64,000 nt of DNA from Orobanche coerulescens. Lineage: Eukaryota; Streptophyta; Magnoliopsida; Lamiales; Orobanchaceae. The position numbers were made by a program, and so were the translations under genes. Positions 53,298 through 64,000 of this stretch are shown here, in pieces. The stretch is from positions 79,594,096 to 79,658,095 of the forward strand of contig CM065802.1 in the NCBI GenBank assembly GCA_033398695.1. The letters are read 5' to 3'. The notes under the pieces were generated by a model. The model had not been told where the DNA came from. It did not search any database and saw nothing but the letters and a program-made list of their open reading frames with translations. Numbering within the stretch: position 1 is the stretch's first letter; every line of letters begins with the position of its first letter.

Positions 53298-53938
53298 CTA
53301 AGTAAAACTCAGGCGAAGTAAATAACCTCCCTGAAGGCGTCTCTAACTTTGGACGAATTGTGATCATGCTTGGATATGACCCTAACACTCCCTCTAGTTC
53401 TAAAACTACTTTCATTAAGGGAGATACACTTGTCCCGTCTGCTGAGCCTAGTTACAAACCAGTGTTTCAAAATAGGCAGCAGCCAAGTCACATGTCTAGG
53501 CCGCAGCCAAGGTATACAAGGCAGCCACCTAGATATGAGACTAGGCAATGGCCAAGGCAGAAGCAACAACCCATATAACATGCCCATTATTATCAAAGAC
53601 TCCCCAAAAACAGATTTCAAAATGGGAGGGGCAAATGGAAACCTCAAGGTTATCCAAGTTTTCAGAATGAACAGATGTGGAGACCCAAAAGATTTTATAA
53701 ATGGTCTCAGCCAAGATTTAGAAATGGCCCACATCAATTTTATGAGGCATATCCAATACACAATCCTAACAGAGGATACATGCCTAGACAAAATACACCA
53801 TTTAGGGGCAATAACAACAACTTTCACAATCCCAGGAGAAATCAGTTCTCCAGGAAACCGACTAACCCCCAAGGACCCACACAGATTTGGGTACCTCAAT
53901 CTCTGCTTGTTTGATTGCAGAAAAGGTGGAAGGAATAC
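53298..53938 (+). pseudogene. Gag tail of Sirevirus C, 3' part
   Basis: Continues gag after the insertion (KTTFIKGDTLVPSAEPSYKP) into a Gln/Arg/Tyr-rich tail (RPQPRYTRQPPRYETRQWPR) and an Asn/Pro/Arg-rich part (53675-53914) that ends IWVPQSLLV. Such basic tails follow the zinc knuckle in Sirevirus gag. Two stops and frame changes. Confidence 0.75.
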
Positions 53939-54415
53939 TACCACATCTCCACAAATTCAAATATCGGAGGTGAAGAATGGTTTGTAGATTCTGGATGCTC
54001 AAGGCACATGACCGGGAACAAGAAGGTACTGTCAAATTATATCAAACAAAGAGGTCCAGACGTAACCTTTGGGGATAGCTCCAGAGGTCAGACTAAAGGC
54101 TTTGTAGAGCTGCACAGAGGAAACATCACTATATCAAAAGTTCATTATGTCAAAGGGCTCAAATACAACCTTTTGAGCATACGCCAATTTTGTGATGAGA
54201 AGAATCTAGTAGTCTTCACCATTTGGAAATGTATGGTGATAGATATTCTTTCTGGAGAAGTGAAGCTTAAAGGATTCAGAAGGAGAGATGTCAATATGAT
54301 AGATTGGAAAGCAGGAACTCCCGACACGTGCTTTCTATCCATGACAATAGCTGAGAATGGATGGCTGTGGCATAAGAGACTATCAACTAAACTTCAAAGC
54401 CATCAACAAGATTAG
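53939..54415 (+). pseudogene. Protease and GAG-pre-integrase, Sirevirus C
   Basis: Active-site block EEWFVDSGCSRHMTGNKKVL with an intact Asp-Ser-Gly; then GPDVTFGDSSRGQTKGFVEL and VHYVKGLKYNLLSIRQFCDE. The zinc region WLWHKRLS starts, but the frame shifts near 54380, so its continuation lies in the next frame. Confidence 0.9.
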
Positions 54416-55019
54416 TTCTCAGAAGCTGGTCAGAGGACTTCCAGAAGAAGTTTTCAGAAAGGAATCTTTCTGTGATACATGTAAGAAAGGGAAGCAGACC
54501 AGAGCATCATTCAAGCCAGTCCAACCTACCACTCTCATAACTAGGATCTTAGATCTACTTCACATGGATCTATTTGGTCCTATCAAGCCAAGAATCCTAA
54601 GTGGCAGAAAGCATGCTCTAGTAGTAGTAGATGACTACTCAAGGTACACATGCATTGTCTTTCTATATAAGAAGAGTGAAACCTTGACAAAGCTGCCTGA
54701 GCTGCTGAGAAGGATCCAGAATGAGAAATCTCTCTCAATCATCAAGATCAAATCGGATAGAGGAGGAGAATTTCTCAACAGAGCAATCACTGAGTACAAG
54801 GATCAAAATGGGATCCAGCACGAGCTCTCTACAGCCAAGACTCCACAGCAGAATGGTGTTGCTGAAAGAAGAAACAGAACCTGGAAGGAAGCAGCCAGGT
54901 CTATGATTGCGACAGGACACGCCCAAGAGGTTCGGGGTGAAGTCATCAACACGACATGTCACACTCAAAACAGGAGTATTATAGTAGGGAGATATGGAAA
55001 AACTCCCTATGAGGTTTAG
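54357..55019 (+). pseudogene. Integrase of Sirevirus C
   Basis: FCDTCKKGKQTRASFKP (zinc region end); LLHMDLFGPIKPRILSGRKH with the first catalytic Asp; KSDRGGEFLNRAITEYKDQN with the second; TPQQNGVAERRNRTWKEAAR with the Glu. The frame ends at TAG 55017 in the YEV-stop-NGRTP block, where copia integrases have Trp (TGG to TAG). Confidence 0.9.
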
Positions 55020-55763
55020 AATGGCAGAACACCTACAATTGCTTATTTCCATATTTTTGGTTGTAAGTGTTTCATCCACCACAATGGTAAAACCCAACTA
55101 AATGCCTTTGATGCTAAAACTGATGATGATGATCTCTTTATGGGATATTCACAAAGAAGCAAGGCATATAGAGTGTTTAACAAAAGAACCTTAGTTGTGG
55201 AGGAAACACCTCATGTGATATTTGATGAATCTACTGCTGAGTACAGAAAATAGGTGGAATTAATTGAGAATAAACTCAAATCTGCAACGCTATAAGAAGT
55301 CATCATCCATGATACAGGAATGGTGGACTCACCTACAGACCAGCCTGGAGACCCAACTGCAAATTAGATAGGACCTCAAAACCTATTTGATCCAGTTGCT
55401 GCTGATGAAGACCCATCTGTAGCTGATAAAGACGCACCTGCAGATGACAAGACCATAGCTGATCCAGTTGCAGACCAAGGAAGTCAGAACCAAGCTGAAG
55501 CAGAAAGAGAAGAAGTCAACCAAAGCAATTCTACAGGGGGAACAAACCCTAAAGACGAAGAAGAAGTCCCCAAATGGCTTAGAGATCACTCCATTCAGCA
55601 AATCATTGGAAACCTAACCGATGGAGTCAAGACCAGACAGTCCACTTTACCAACAGGAATGGCAATGTTCTCATGTTTCATGTCTCAAATGGAACCCAAG
55701 ACAACAGAGCAAGCATTGGAGGATTAATCATGGATCAATGCAATGTAAGAAAAGCTCAACCAG
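55020..55763 (+). pseudogene. Integrase-RT linker of Sirevirus C
   Basis: IAYFHIFGCKCF-like end of integrase and FDAKTDDDDLFMGYSQRSKA, followed by an Asp/Glu/Pro-rich linker with stops (TAG and TAA) and the start of RT (WLRDHSIQQIIGNLTDGVKT). Non-functional as read. Confidence 0.75.
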
Positions 55764-57233
55764 ATGAAAAGAAACAATGTTTGGGGACTAACAGACAGAC
55801 CAGATCATAAGAAGGTTATTGGCACCATATGGGTGTACAAGAACAAATGCGACGAAGATGGAGGTGTTGATAGGAATAAATCCAGACTTGTTGCTAAAGG
55901 CTATGCACAATGTGAAGGAATAGATTTTAATGAAACCTATGCACCTGTTGCAAGATTAGAAGCCATCAGACTATTCCTTGCATATGCTGCATTCAAGGAT
56001 TTTGAAGTCTACCAAATGGATGTGAAGAGTGCCTTTCTAAATGGAATTCTAGAAGAAGAAGTCTATGTGGAGCAACCCCCTGGATTTGTCAAAGGAGACA
56101 AATTCTACAAGCTTCTAAAAGCTCTATATGGACTTAAGCAGCCACCAAGAGCATGGTATGAAACATTATTTGTGTTTCTTGAGAAGAATTGTTTCAGCAA
56201 AGGAAAGGTGGACAAGACCTTATTTAGAGTGGAGCATGAAGACCACATATTATTAGTTCAAATATATGTGGATGATATCATATTTGGCTCAACCAACCCA
56301 GAGCTGTGTGAGAAATTCTCAAATCTCATGCAAGGAGAGTTTGAGATGAGCATGATGGGCAAACTAAATTTCTTTCTAGGTTTGCAAGTTAAACAGATGA
56401 AGAATGGAATTTTCACCAACCAAGCCAAATATACCAAAGATTTAATCAATAGATTTGGAATGGAATCAGCCAAACCAGCAAGAATCCCTATGAGCACAAG
56501 CACTCACTTAGATGCAGATGAAGGAGGCATATCAGTGGATTCAACCCACTACAGAGGACTTATTGGATTACTCCTTTATCTGACTGCAAGCAGACCAGAC
56601 ATATCATATGCCGTAGTAGTATGTGCAAGATTTCAATCCAAACCATAGCAGTCTCACTAGGATGCAACTAAGAGGATAATCAAATACCTCAAGTCTACAG
56701 TCAATGTTGGACTATGGTATCTTAAGGATGATAACTTTGAGCTATCAGGATACTCAGATGCAGACTTTGCAGGATGCAAAATTAATAGGAAGAGCACCAG
56801 TGGAACGTGCCAATTCCTAGGAACCAGACTGATATCCTGGTTTAGCAATAAGCATGTATCTAACTTTATATCAACAACAGAGTCAGAATACCTAGCTGCT
56901 GGCAGCTGTTGTGCCCAGATTTTATGGATCAGACAACAGCTAAGGGACTACAACATCATTGGAAATGAAGTCCCAATATGGTGTGACAACAACAGTGCAA
57001 TTGCAATCATGAACAATCCAGTATTGCACTTCGGGACAAAGCACATTGATGTTAAACATCATTTCATAAGAGATCATGTGTTTAACAAGAGAGTCAGAGT
57101 AGAAAGAGTTAGCACAGAATACCAGATTGCTGACATATTCACCAAACCTTTACCAGAAGAAAGGTTTTTGGAGCTGAGTAGGGATCTTGGATTACTATAT
57201 TGGGAATCTAGTACAGATGAGAAAGCTACTTGA
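55764..57233 (+). pseudogene. Reverse transcriptase-RNase H of Sirevirus C
   Basis: The RT is open for 294 codons: [79 protein letters not shown] and the catalytic [13 protein letters not shown], typical of Sireviruses. Stops at 56646 and 56658 precede RNase H (DADFAGCKINRKSTSGTCQF, ESEYLAAGSCCAQILWIRQQ, DNNSAIAIMNNPVLHFGTKH, ADIFTKPLPEERF), all in the same frame to TGA at 57231. Confidence 0.92.
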
Positions 57234-57621
57234 AGACCAGATCAGACGAGCGAAGGAAGTTACCTGATCAGACCAGTCTAAAAGACGTAAGGCAAAAACA
57301 CGAAGGTCAGATGAAGAAACCTAGCTGATCGAGACTACAGGCAATACGACTCACCTGATGCAGATCAGTCAAACAAGTCAAATGGTCAACCAGGTAAGTT
57401 CTCTATCCCTGACCGACTCTTGAATATTAAATTATTATTTATCTACACATGACAACTACACATTCATACGAACTTTACAATGACCAATTAAATCCAACTA
57501 TCATTTTTCAAATTTTCAAAAGCTGGATCACTGATTAATTTAATTTAAATTTTAAAATCTCAAAAGGTGGACCACCACTTAAATAAATAAATATTAAATT
57601 CCAAACGTCTCTTCACTTTCC

Positions 57622-57630
57622 TATTTAAAG
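57622..57630 (+). promoter_or_regulatory. TATA-like box before the envelope-like ORF of Sirevirus C
   Basis: TATTTAAAG, 124 bp before the ATG at 57746. Followed by a CT-rich, then AAACCCTAG-containing leader like a plant 5' UTR. Confidence 0.5.
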
Positions 57631-57745
57631 ACGGGAAAAATCATCTCACAACTTTACCTTCTTCAAAGCACTCAAACCCTAGTTTTCAAAAGCAGAAATC
57701 GTTTTGAATTTTCAATACACTCAGAAACAAATTTCTTGTGCAGAA

Positions 57746-60700
57746 ATGGAATCGTACTTCGACGGAGTGAATTTGAAGGCTGTGAAGGACCATATTATTT
57801 TTAGTTTGGTGGTCGATTTCGAGGGGCTGCTCGAATCAAATCTGGACAACAACGTGTATGACATTATCAGTTCCATGAAGATGAATGGGATTTACCCATT
57901 CCTGAGCATCAACCCTAAATCTCTCTTCAAGGAGGCGGTTATCGCGTTTTTCAAGGAGGATGAAGTGCTGGAATTGGGCATTAAGAGCTCGATTTTTGGA
58001 AAAGCAGTAACAATTACTCCGCATACAGTCGAAAAGGCTTTCTGGATGAAATCTCAAGGCGTGGCCGTAGAGGCATTGAAGCAGAATGCAGCCGACATCT
58101 GGCTAAAGTTCAAGGCTGTTGATTAGTCATCAAAACTGAAGTTAACTGCCAAGAGGAGCGAGCTGTGGAAGGAATATCGCTATGCGTTGGATATTACCAA
58201 CAAGATAGTGATGGGTATGTCTGGCAGATACGATCAGCTGTCATCAGCCAAATTTACGGTTTTGGGAGCCCTAATTCAGTCTGAGCCAATTGACTGGGTA
58301 GACTACATCTACAGACAATTGGTTCGTGAAGTGAATAAAGTACAATGGCTAGCTAATGAGAAGAGGTTCAAGACCAAATTGGCCTTTGGGATACAGGTCA
58401 GTTGGATTCTGGAGCATTTAAGCCTTGCGAAGGGAAATGCAGATCCCTTCCACATCAACAAAATACTTGGTCACCTAGACCAAGAAACTTTGAGAAGATT
58501 GGGCAGTGTAAGGAAAGCAGCCAAAATACTGGAGGAAATGCCTATTAAGCCTACACCCTACAGATATCCTTCAAGCTCAGACGAGTGTGATGGAGACCAA
58601 GCTGCAACCCGTGACTTACCTGTAGATCAGTCTGATTTAGATTCAAACAACACTCCACTAGCTCTACGTTTCAAGAGAAGGGAACCAGCCCCGGGAGAGC
58701 CATCTTTGATCCAATCTTCACCTGAACCCTCCCACAAGAAGCCCAGGCGTCTAATTTTTGAGGAGGAAGAGCAACCAGATCACCTATCTGCATGTGAACC
58801 TGCCCCTGCAAATTAGATGCACATCATTCTTTCACCAGTCCCTATCCATGTCAAATCAAATCTTGTTGCTAAAGAGGTTCCTCTACTCACCCTGCCAGAC
58901 ATAAATGAGAAAGAGGAAGCTGATCTTGTGATCAACATTCCTAAGACCGGATACTCTCTAAAGTTGCTTGACACCAATCCTTTAGGGCTAACTGTGGAAC
59001 AGCTCCAAGAGGTAAAACAAAAAGCCCTTCAAGTGTCTTTCATTAATGTCTATGACGAATTGAAATACTTTAAATCACTTCCATTCTCACAATTACAAAT
59101 TCTTGTGGAAAACAGTAGCTGGGATCTTCCCCAGGCTACAGAAGAGCTTCTCATGAATTTCTGTCATGAGACTGACATCTTTTTAATGCTCAAACCAAAT
59201 TGGTTTTTGTCCAATTTCAAAACAAATATGGACAAATATGTTTTTCTTGCAATGGAAAGTCCTGGCCGGCACTATTCCTGGTGATAGGAGTGGGAGTGGA
59301 GAGAAGAGCATAAGAATTGAAGAATATGAAAAAGAATTATCTCAAAAGAAAGAGCAAGAAGAAAAAATTATAGTTAAAGAAAAAGGAGAAGTGAGACAGG
59401 AGGAAGAAGAAAAAGAAAAAGAAGAAAATATTGTAGTTGAAAAACAATCTGGTGAAGAAGAGAAAGAGAAGACAGAAGAGTTGGTAGAAGAAGAAGAAGA
59501 AGGAGAAGAAGTTGATCAAGAAGATAAAGAAGATGATGATGATGAGGAGGAAAAGAAGGATGATGAGGAGGAAAACAAGGATGATGAAGAGGAAGAGAAG
59601 AAAGAAGAAAAGGAGGAAGAAGAGAATGAAGAAGAAAAGGAGGCAGAAGAAGAAAAATAAGATAAGAATGAAGTCAGACAAGATGATCCTGGGGTACCTG
59701 CCCAAAACCCCAGCTCAGATGAAGAAGAAGACAGATCGGGGACACCAGACCAAACACCATCTTATCAGCCGCCTGCAAAAAGGAGTACGCAGACAGGTAG
59801 GTCAACTGCAAACCTACCTGCAGGCGCAGAAAGCTCAGGTGAGCATTCCCCTCAGGCAACACCCATCTCACCTGCGGTGGTTGACATGATCAGAAGAATT
59901 GTCAAAGAGACTATTGGGGAGTTGCTTGCCACAGAAATCAAACCTGACCTGCAGATGGTTCACACCCTAAACACCAAGCTAGACACCTTACTACAGAGAG
60001 GTGTACCTTCTCCTCCCACAAACTCCAGGATGCCTCTTGGCATGACATACTGGATGGTAAGAGTTGAGCAGCAATTCACTATGTTAGTTGATGCTGGCAA
60101 AAGGGGGAAGGAAGTAAGCAGGGGGAAGTGAGGGAAGTAACAGGTCAGAAATAAGCTGAGGCCGCTAATCAGGAACTCAGATCTAAGAAAAGGAAAGATA
60201 TCCCCTTACTTGAAGCCGGGACATCAAGCCTAAAGAGGAAGGAAGTAGCTGCCCCTAATCAAACTGAAGACCAGCCTGCCCTGAAGAAATCCAAGCAAGG
60301 AGAGGAGCGTAGATTCGAATGGGAGGGCAAACAACTGTGGCACGTTGAAGAGTTCTTACCTACAGAGTTCATAACTGTTTGGGTGGATGCCAGGAAGGAG
60401 TTCACAGAAAAGTATTATCTCTGGGAGATACTCCAGGACAAAGAAAGCTCCCCCCAACAGATTTTCATCAACTATATGAACACCAGATAGCCTACTCCTT
60501 GGAAGCTCGCACTTAAATATGCAAACAACTGGGATTCTTACTATATGATCACTTCATTTAGAGAAGAAGAGCCTCCTACCAGATTGGACGGAGAGCTGGA
60601 TGAGCTTGAGCTGCAGGAAGAAATTAGAGCACTATGCAAAAAGAATAGCTTCTCAACCACAGACGAGTAGAACTTTGCCTCCCGGATCATAAAAAGTAAG

Positions 60701-60830
60701 TACGGACTTGAACCTGTCTGTAAGAGGCCTATTGGAGCCAAATTATATAGGCCTCCCAAGCAAACTGTCCACAGAGGCAGAGGCAGACTGGATATGATTT
60801 ATTGTACTTGTACTTTCCATGTAATTTTTT
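57746..60830 (+). pseudogene. Envelope-like ORF of Sirevirus C
   Basis: Starts MESYFDGVNLKAVKDHIIF. The N-terminal globular part runs to about 58520, with one in-frame TAG at 58124. A Pro/Ser-rich linker follows (second TAG at 58814), then a helical part (58820-59280). After a frameshift comes a very acidic Glu/Lys tract (59290-59660), a Pro-rich part, a coiled-coil-like piece (59877-60110), and a C-terminal domain (RFEWEGKQLWHVEEFLPTEF ... KYGLEPVCKRPIGAKLYRPP). Domain order matches elements A and B. No signal peptide or membrane segment is evident, so a true envelope role is doubtful. Confidence 0.7.
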
Positions 60831-61031
60831 TTAGTACTTGTAATTTTTCTGTATTTGCTTTATCATTGAACGCTATGTACTTGTAAACAATATAGAAAAT
60901 TAATGTAACAGTCATTTGAATGACAACCTCTAGTTGTCTCAAAACAAGACTAATTTTAGTTTGTGTCTTGCACTTGACTATGTGCAGACCGGTTCCTCAT
61001 TTGAATAATATGCTAAAAGTTTTTCCATCTC

Positions 61032-61045
61032 AAAAAAGGGGGAAT
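61032..61045 (+). other. Polypurine tract of Sirevirus C
   Basis: AAAAAAGGGGGAAT just before the 3' LTR start TGTTAGGAATAC. Confidence 0.85.
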
Positions 61046-61046
61046 T

Positions 61047-61605
61047 TGTTAGGAATACTTGTTAGATTTTGATGATGTCATCATTGTACTTTATTATTCA
61101 AATGTATGCTTATTACTTGGCAAATGTAAAGAAGAACCAAATGAGTATCTTCCATAGACCAAATTATGTTAAGTTAGATACTTGGCAAAATATAAAGAAG
61201 AACCAAATGAGTATCTTCTATAGGTCATTTAAGTTAGGCTTAAATCGGCTAAGTAAAAAGTGCTGCTAAGTGCATCAGAGAAGTTTCGGTCAGCGAAGCA
61301 ACATCAGAGAAGTTTGACCAAACACTGCAGAAAGCCGAGTCACAATCAAGTGAAAATCAGAGAAGTACTGGTCAACAATTTTATCAGAGAAGTTTGACCA
61401 GACTGCACTCAAGTGATCAGGCGGAGCCCAAGTCATCTGAAGTTTGACCATCAAGATCAGTCAAGTTCATCTGGTCAGAAGACTTCAGAAAAGTTGTCAG
61501 ATCAGAGAAGTCTCATCAGGATATCAGAGAAGTCATCATCAGAGATGTACAATGACAGAGAAGTTTGACTGTACATCAGACAAGTTTGACTGTACATCAG
61601 ACGTA
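61047..61605 (+). repeat. 3' LTR of Sirevirus C, truncated
   Basis: First 559 of about 1559 bp, aligned with 30157 onward. It ends inside the ATCAGAGAAG repeat block, where it is joined to Sirevirus B. Confidence 0.9.
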
Positions 61606-62164
61606 GGTTGGTGCACATCTCAAAAGCACCTGTTCGGTTTTCAATTACGCGACAAAAGAAATCATGTAAGTAAACAAATGGGAGACAAAAACATTTCTTA
61701 TGACAAGAAACATGGACATTCTCGTCCGATGCTGAACCAGTGAACAATTGCCAATATTTGGTGAGGATTTCTTGGGACCCAAAGGTCTCAAGTTCCTCCA
61801 TGGATAGGCCATCAGCAGGGAGCCTACACAGGTTTTGAAGCAGCGCTTGCTCCACGCGGATATTCACTCCGCGGATGATAGCAGTGATGTCGGTGACATT
61901 TCCTCCCTGTGCAAGAGAAAAGAAATGGACAGCAGCGTTAAGGTAAAATTCCTCAACCATTTGAGCATCGTAGTGCTCAGGGATGTGACTTCCAAGGCGA
62001 TAGAGGCCTTGTTTGCTAATCCTCAAAATGATCATCTCAATTGATTCGACATCGTCTCCTTCAGCATGAACTCACTCGACAACCACAGATCTTGCAAAGA
62101 TCCTTCCATCGATGATGTTGGCGGTCTTTTTGAGAGATAGAGAGGAAGTCTGTGATGATGCCAT
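61606..62164 (-). pseudogene. Envelope-like ORF of Sirevirus B, 5' part only
   Basis: From ATG 62164 the protein starts MASSQTSSLSLKKTANIIDG, has one stop near 62072, then runs MIILRISKQGLYRLGSHIPE ... VEEFYLNAAVHFFSLAQGG ... VIENRTGAFEMCTNLRL. There it is cut and fused to LTR sequence of C. Close homologue of the A copy (2833-5776). Confidence 0.8.
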
Positions 62165-62296
62165 CGTAGTTTCTTGAAGAAAAGAAGTAAGATTCAAAGA
62201 AAGTTGCAGTAAAATTTGCAGTAAACTGTAGGCTGTTTGCACAAAGACTCGTTTAATTGCAGAAAGTGTAAAGAGTCAAAAGAGGCATAAACAGTC

Positions 62297-62304
62297 CTTT
62301 TATA
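62297..62304 (-). promoter_or_regulatory. TATA box before the envelope-like ORF of Sirevirus B
   Basis: The minus strand reads TATAAAAG, 133-140 bp before the ATG at 62164. Confidence 0.6.
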
Positions 62305-62948
62305 GTTGGGCGGTGGGAAGATTTAGGGTTTTCAAATAGTGAACAGTCAGATTTAAGGGATGGGAACTGTCGTTTTATATAAACGATTAGGATGGACTGA
62401 GTGTAACAGGTATATCTTATCCATCTGATTTTGAATTGATACCGGGTCCCACATCTGTCGTTTAAACTTCCCTTATTTGCCCAAAATGGCGGTTTGAAAA
62501 TATTAAACAATTTGAAACATCGCGGCGTTTGAAGTAAAATAGTCCAGATGTCGTGTAAAGCATTTAATGCAAAAGACGTTTTTAAGAACATGACACGTGG
62601 ACTATAATTGGTTTTGAAATAAATAGAATATTAGAATTAAATAGAATATAGAATTAAATATTAATTGAATTTCATAGTATGTGCTGTATCCGCGAAAATA
62701 CAGCGTTCCCCCTTAAAAGGTACATACGAGATTCAATTTCGTACAACAATTTTCGGAATACTGCTGTATTTATGGGTCATACTGTATTCCCACTTAATTA
62801 TTGGATGCGTCAGCCGTAGGATAGTTCATGTCGCTTTGTTCCTACAGTGCTGTATGGAATGTCTGAGTGTACATATAATTATCGGTGGATACTGTATTCG
62901 TGGGTCTTACAGGATTCCCCCTCAATTGTTGAGTGAAAGCATTAAAAC
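62305..62948 (-). other. Spacer between pol and envelope-like ORF of Sirevirus B
   Basis: Non-coding. Purine tracts on the minus strand, complementary to TTCCCCCTT (near 62707), TTCCCACTT (near 62788) and TTCCCCCTC (near 62916), alternate with TGCTGTAT/ATACAG words as in element A. Confidence 0.55.
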
Positions 62949-64000
62949 TTACACGGAATCAGGCTGTAGCAAACCCAATACTTGTCGAAGCATACAGAAT
63001 CTTGTTGTGCTGAGAGGTTTGGTAAAGATGTCGGCTAATTGGATATATGTATGAACTTTCTCGATTCGAACATCTTCATTCCCAATGTGATTCCTAATGA
63101 AGTGATGCTTCATATTGATGTGCTTTGTGTGCGAGTGCAATACAGTGTTGTGCGTTATCGCAATGGCACTCGTGCTATCGCACATAATTGGTGTTTCTTT
63201 TGCTTCAATTCCATAATTTGACAGCTGTTGTTGCATCCAAAGGATCTGCATACAGCAACTACCACCAGCATAGTATTCTGATTCTGCTGTGGAAAGCGAG
63301 TTTGCCAATTGCTTCTTACTGAACCAAGATACAAGTCTAGATCCAAGAAAGTGACAAGTTCCGCTTGTACTCTTCCTATCTAGCTTGCAGCCTCCGAGAT
63401 CCGAGTCGCTGTAGCCAACTAAATCAAATCCTACTTCTTTAGGATACCACAGTCCTATAACGACTATTCCTTTTACGTATTTCAGGATTCGTTTGACTGT
63501 TGTGAAGTGTGATTCTTTAGGTGCTACTTGATATCGCGCACACACTCCTACAGTAAACTGGATATCGGCCCTGCTAGCCGTTAGGTACAGGAGTGAGCCA
63601 ATAAGCTTCTTGTAGAGTGATTGATCAACCGGATTTCCAGCTTCGTCAGCACTAATTTGCATGGAAGTGCTCATGGGGGTTGACGATGATTTGGAAGTGT
63701 TCATTCCAAACTTGTTGATAAGCTCCTTGCTGTATTTTTCCTGGTTGATGAATATCCCTGTAGGCAACTGCTTTACCTGCAATCCTAGGAAATAACTAAG
63801 TTCTCCCATTATACTCATTTCAAATTTACTTTGCATGAGATGAGAGAACCTTTGACATAAAGCAAGGTTAGTTGAACTAAATATTATATCATCTACATAT
63901 ATTTGAACCATCAGGAGGTCATCACCTTCCTGTATTTTAAATAAGGTCTTGTCCACAACACCTTTTTTGAATCCATTATCAGTTAGATACAGGGACAGGG
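62949..64000 (-). CDS. Reverse transcriptase (C-terminal half) and RNase H of Sirevirus B
   Basis: Open from the right edge to TAA at 62949 without a stop or shift, about 350 codons. It shows GVVDKTLFKIQEGDDLLMVQ, the catalytic [51 protein letters not shown], then RNase H blocks SDLGGCKLDRKSTSGTCHFL, STAESEYYAGGSCCMQILWM, DSTSAIAITHNTVLHSHTKH and LADIFTKPLSTTRF. The N-terminal RT and the rest of pol lie outside the window. B is better preserved than its relative A, so it is probably younger. Confidence 0.93.
   Translation of the reverse strand, partial: LSLYLTDNGFKKGVVDKTLFKIQEGDDLLMVQIYVDDIIFSSTNLALCQRFSHLMQSKFEMSIMGELSYFLGLQVKQLPTGIFINQEKYSKELINKFGMNTSKSSSTPMSTSMQISADEAGNPVDQSLYKKLIGSLLYLTASRADIQFTVGVCARYQVAPKESHFTTVKRILKYVKGIVVIGLWYPKEVGFDLVGYSDSDLGGCKLDRKSTSGTCHFLGSRLVSWFSKKQLANSLSTAESEYYAGGSCCMQILWMQQQLSNYGIEAKETPIMCDSTSAIAITHNTVLHSHTKHINMKHHFIRNHIGNEDVRIEKVHTYIQLADIFTKPLSTTRFCMLRQVLGLLQPDSV

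Noticed and set aside
54735..55097. Minus-strand ORF of 120 codons opposite the C integrase
   Set aside because: Shadow of the plus-strand integrase frame, which has the DDE motifs.
59337..59705. Phe/Leu-rich ORF on the minus strand resembling a membrane protein
   Set aside because: It is the complement of the Glu/Lys tract of the envelope-like ORF.

Overview
The window is plant nuclear DNA, most likely from a eudicot with a repeat-rich genome. The sequence is visibly AT-rich. Nearly everything assignable is LTR retrotransposon: Ty1/copia of Sirevirus type with an extra envelope-like ORF, other copia, Ty3/gypsy chromovirus of Tekay/Del type, and Athila/Tat-type gypsy with a tRNA-Asp primer site. 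Solo LTRs, MITEs and one cytokinin-activating LOG gene make up the rest. The species cannot be told from the sequence.

Layout, left to right. 1-1350: 5' end of a probable host gene on the minus strand (two coding exons joined in phase, plus a possible 5' UTR exon). 1350-1800: organelle-like DNA with a 58-bp tandem duplication. 1800-2540: LTR-like promoter DNA with palindrome arrays. 2540-11549: Sirevirus A (minus), decayed, inserted in copia element 2 (11550-16509, minus), which sits in a Tekay-type LTR (F, to 17158). 17159-17971: unassigned. 17972-about 21197: a second Tekay-like LTR (G) carrying a fold-back MITE and a hAT-like MITE. About 21270-25338: copia element 3 (minus), split by a solo gypsy LTR (22766-24875, TSD CTTAT). 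25339-30156: Athila-like element E (plus), cut off in its reverse transcriptase by Sirevirus C (30157-61605, plus). C holds Sirevirus-like D (31766-45311), which holds an almost complete Tekay element (32406-42438, TSD GGAAA). C also holds a 6.5-kb Athila/Tat-type element (46791-53297, TSD CTAAG). 61606-64000: Sirevirus B (minus), joined tail to tail to C and running off the window.

The most notable object is the element at 46791-53297. It has near-identical 1.57-kb LTRs, a tRNA-Asp primer site, a polypurine tract and an exact target-site duplication, but no recognisable pol. In its place it carries an intact, intronless 195-residue LOG-type gene (cytokinin riboside 5'-monophosphate phosphoribohydrolase) with its own TATA box and leader. 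This gene segment is bracketed by a 13-bp direct repeat. Downstream lie three copies of a 48-bp hairpin, one of which shows a compensatory change at the stem base. This looks like a host gene captured by a mobile element.

A second theme is arrays of short palindromes in the U3 promoter part of unrelated LTR families, often 21-24 bp apart (two helical turns) and usually just upstream of a TATA box. The cores differ: TTACGGCCGTAA, TTACGTACGTAA, TTAGCGCACGCTAA, CGTGTC-N4-GACACG, GACTGC-N4-GCAGTC and TTATCGATAA. A third theme is that the envelope-like ORF of all three Sireviruses has its own TATA box at a constant distance from the start codon.
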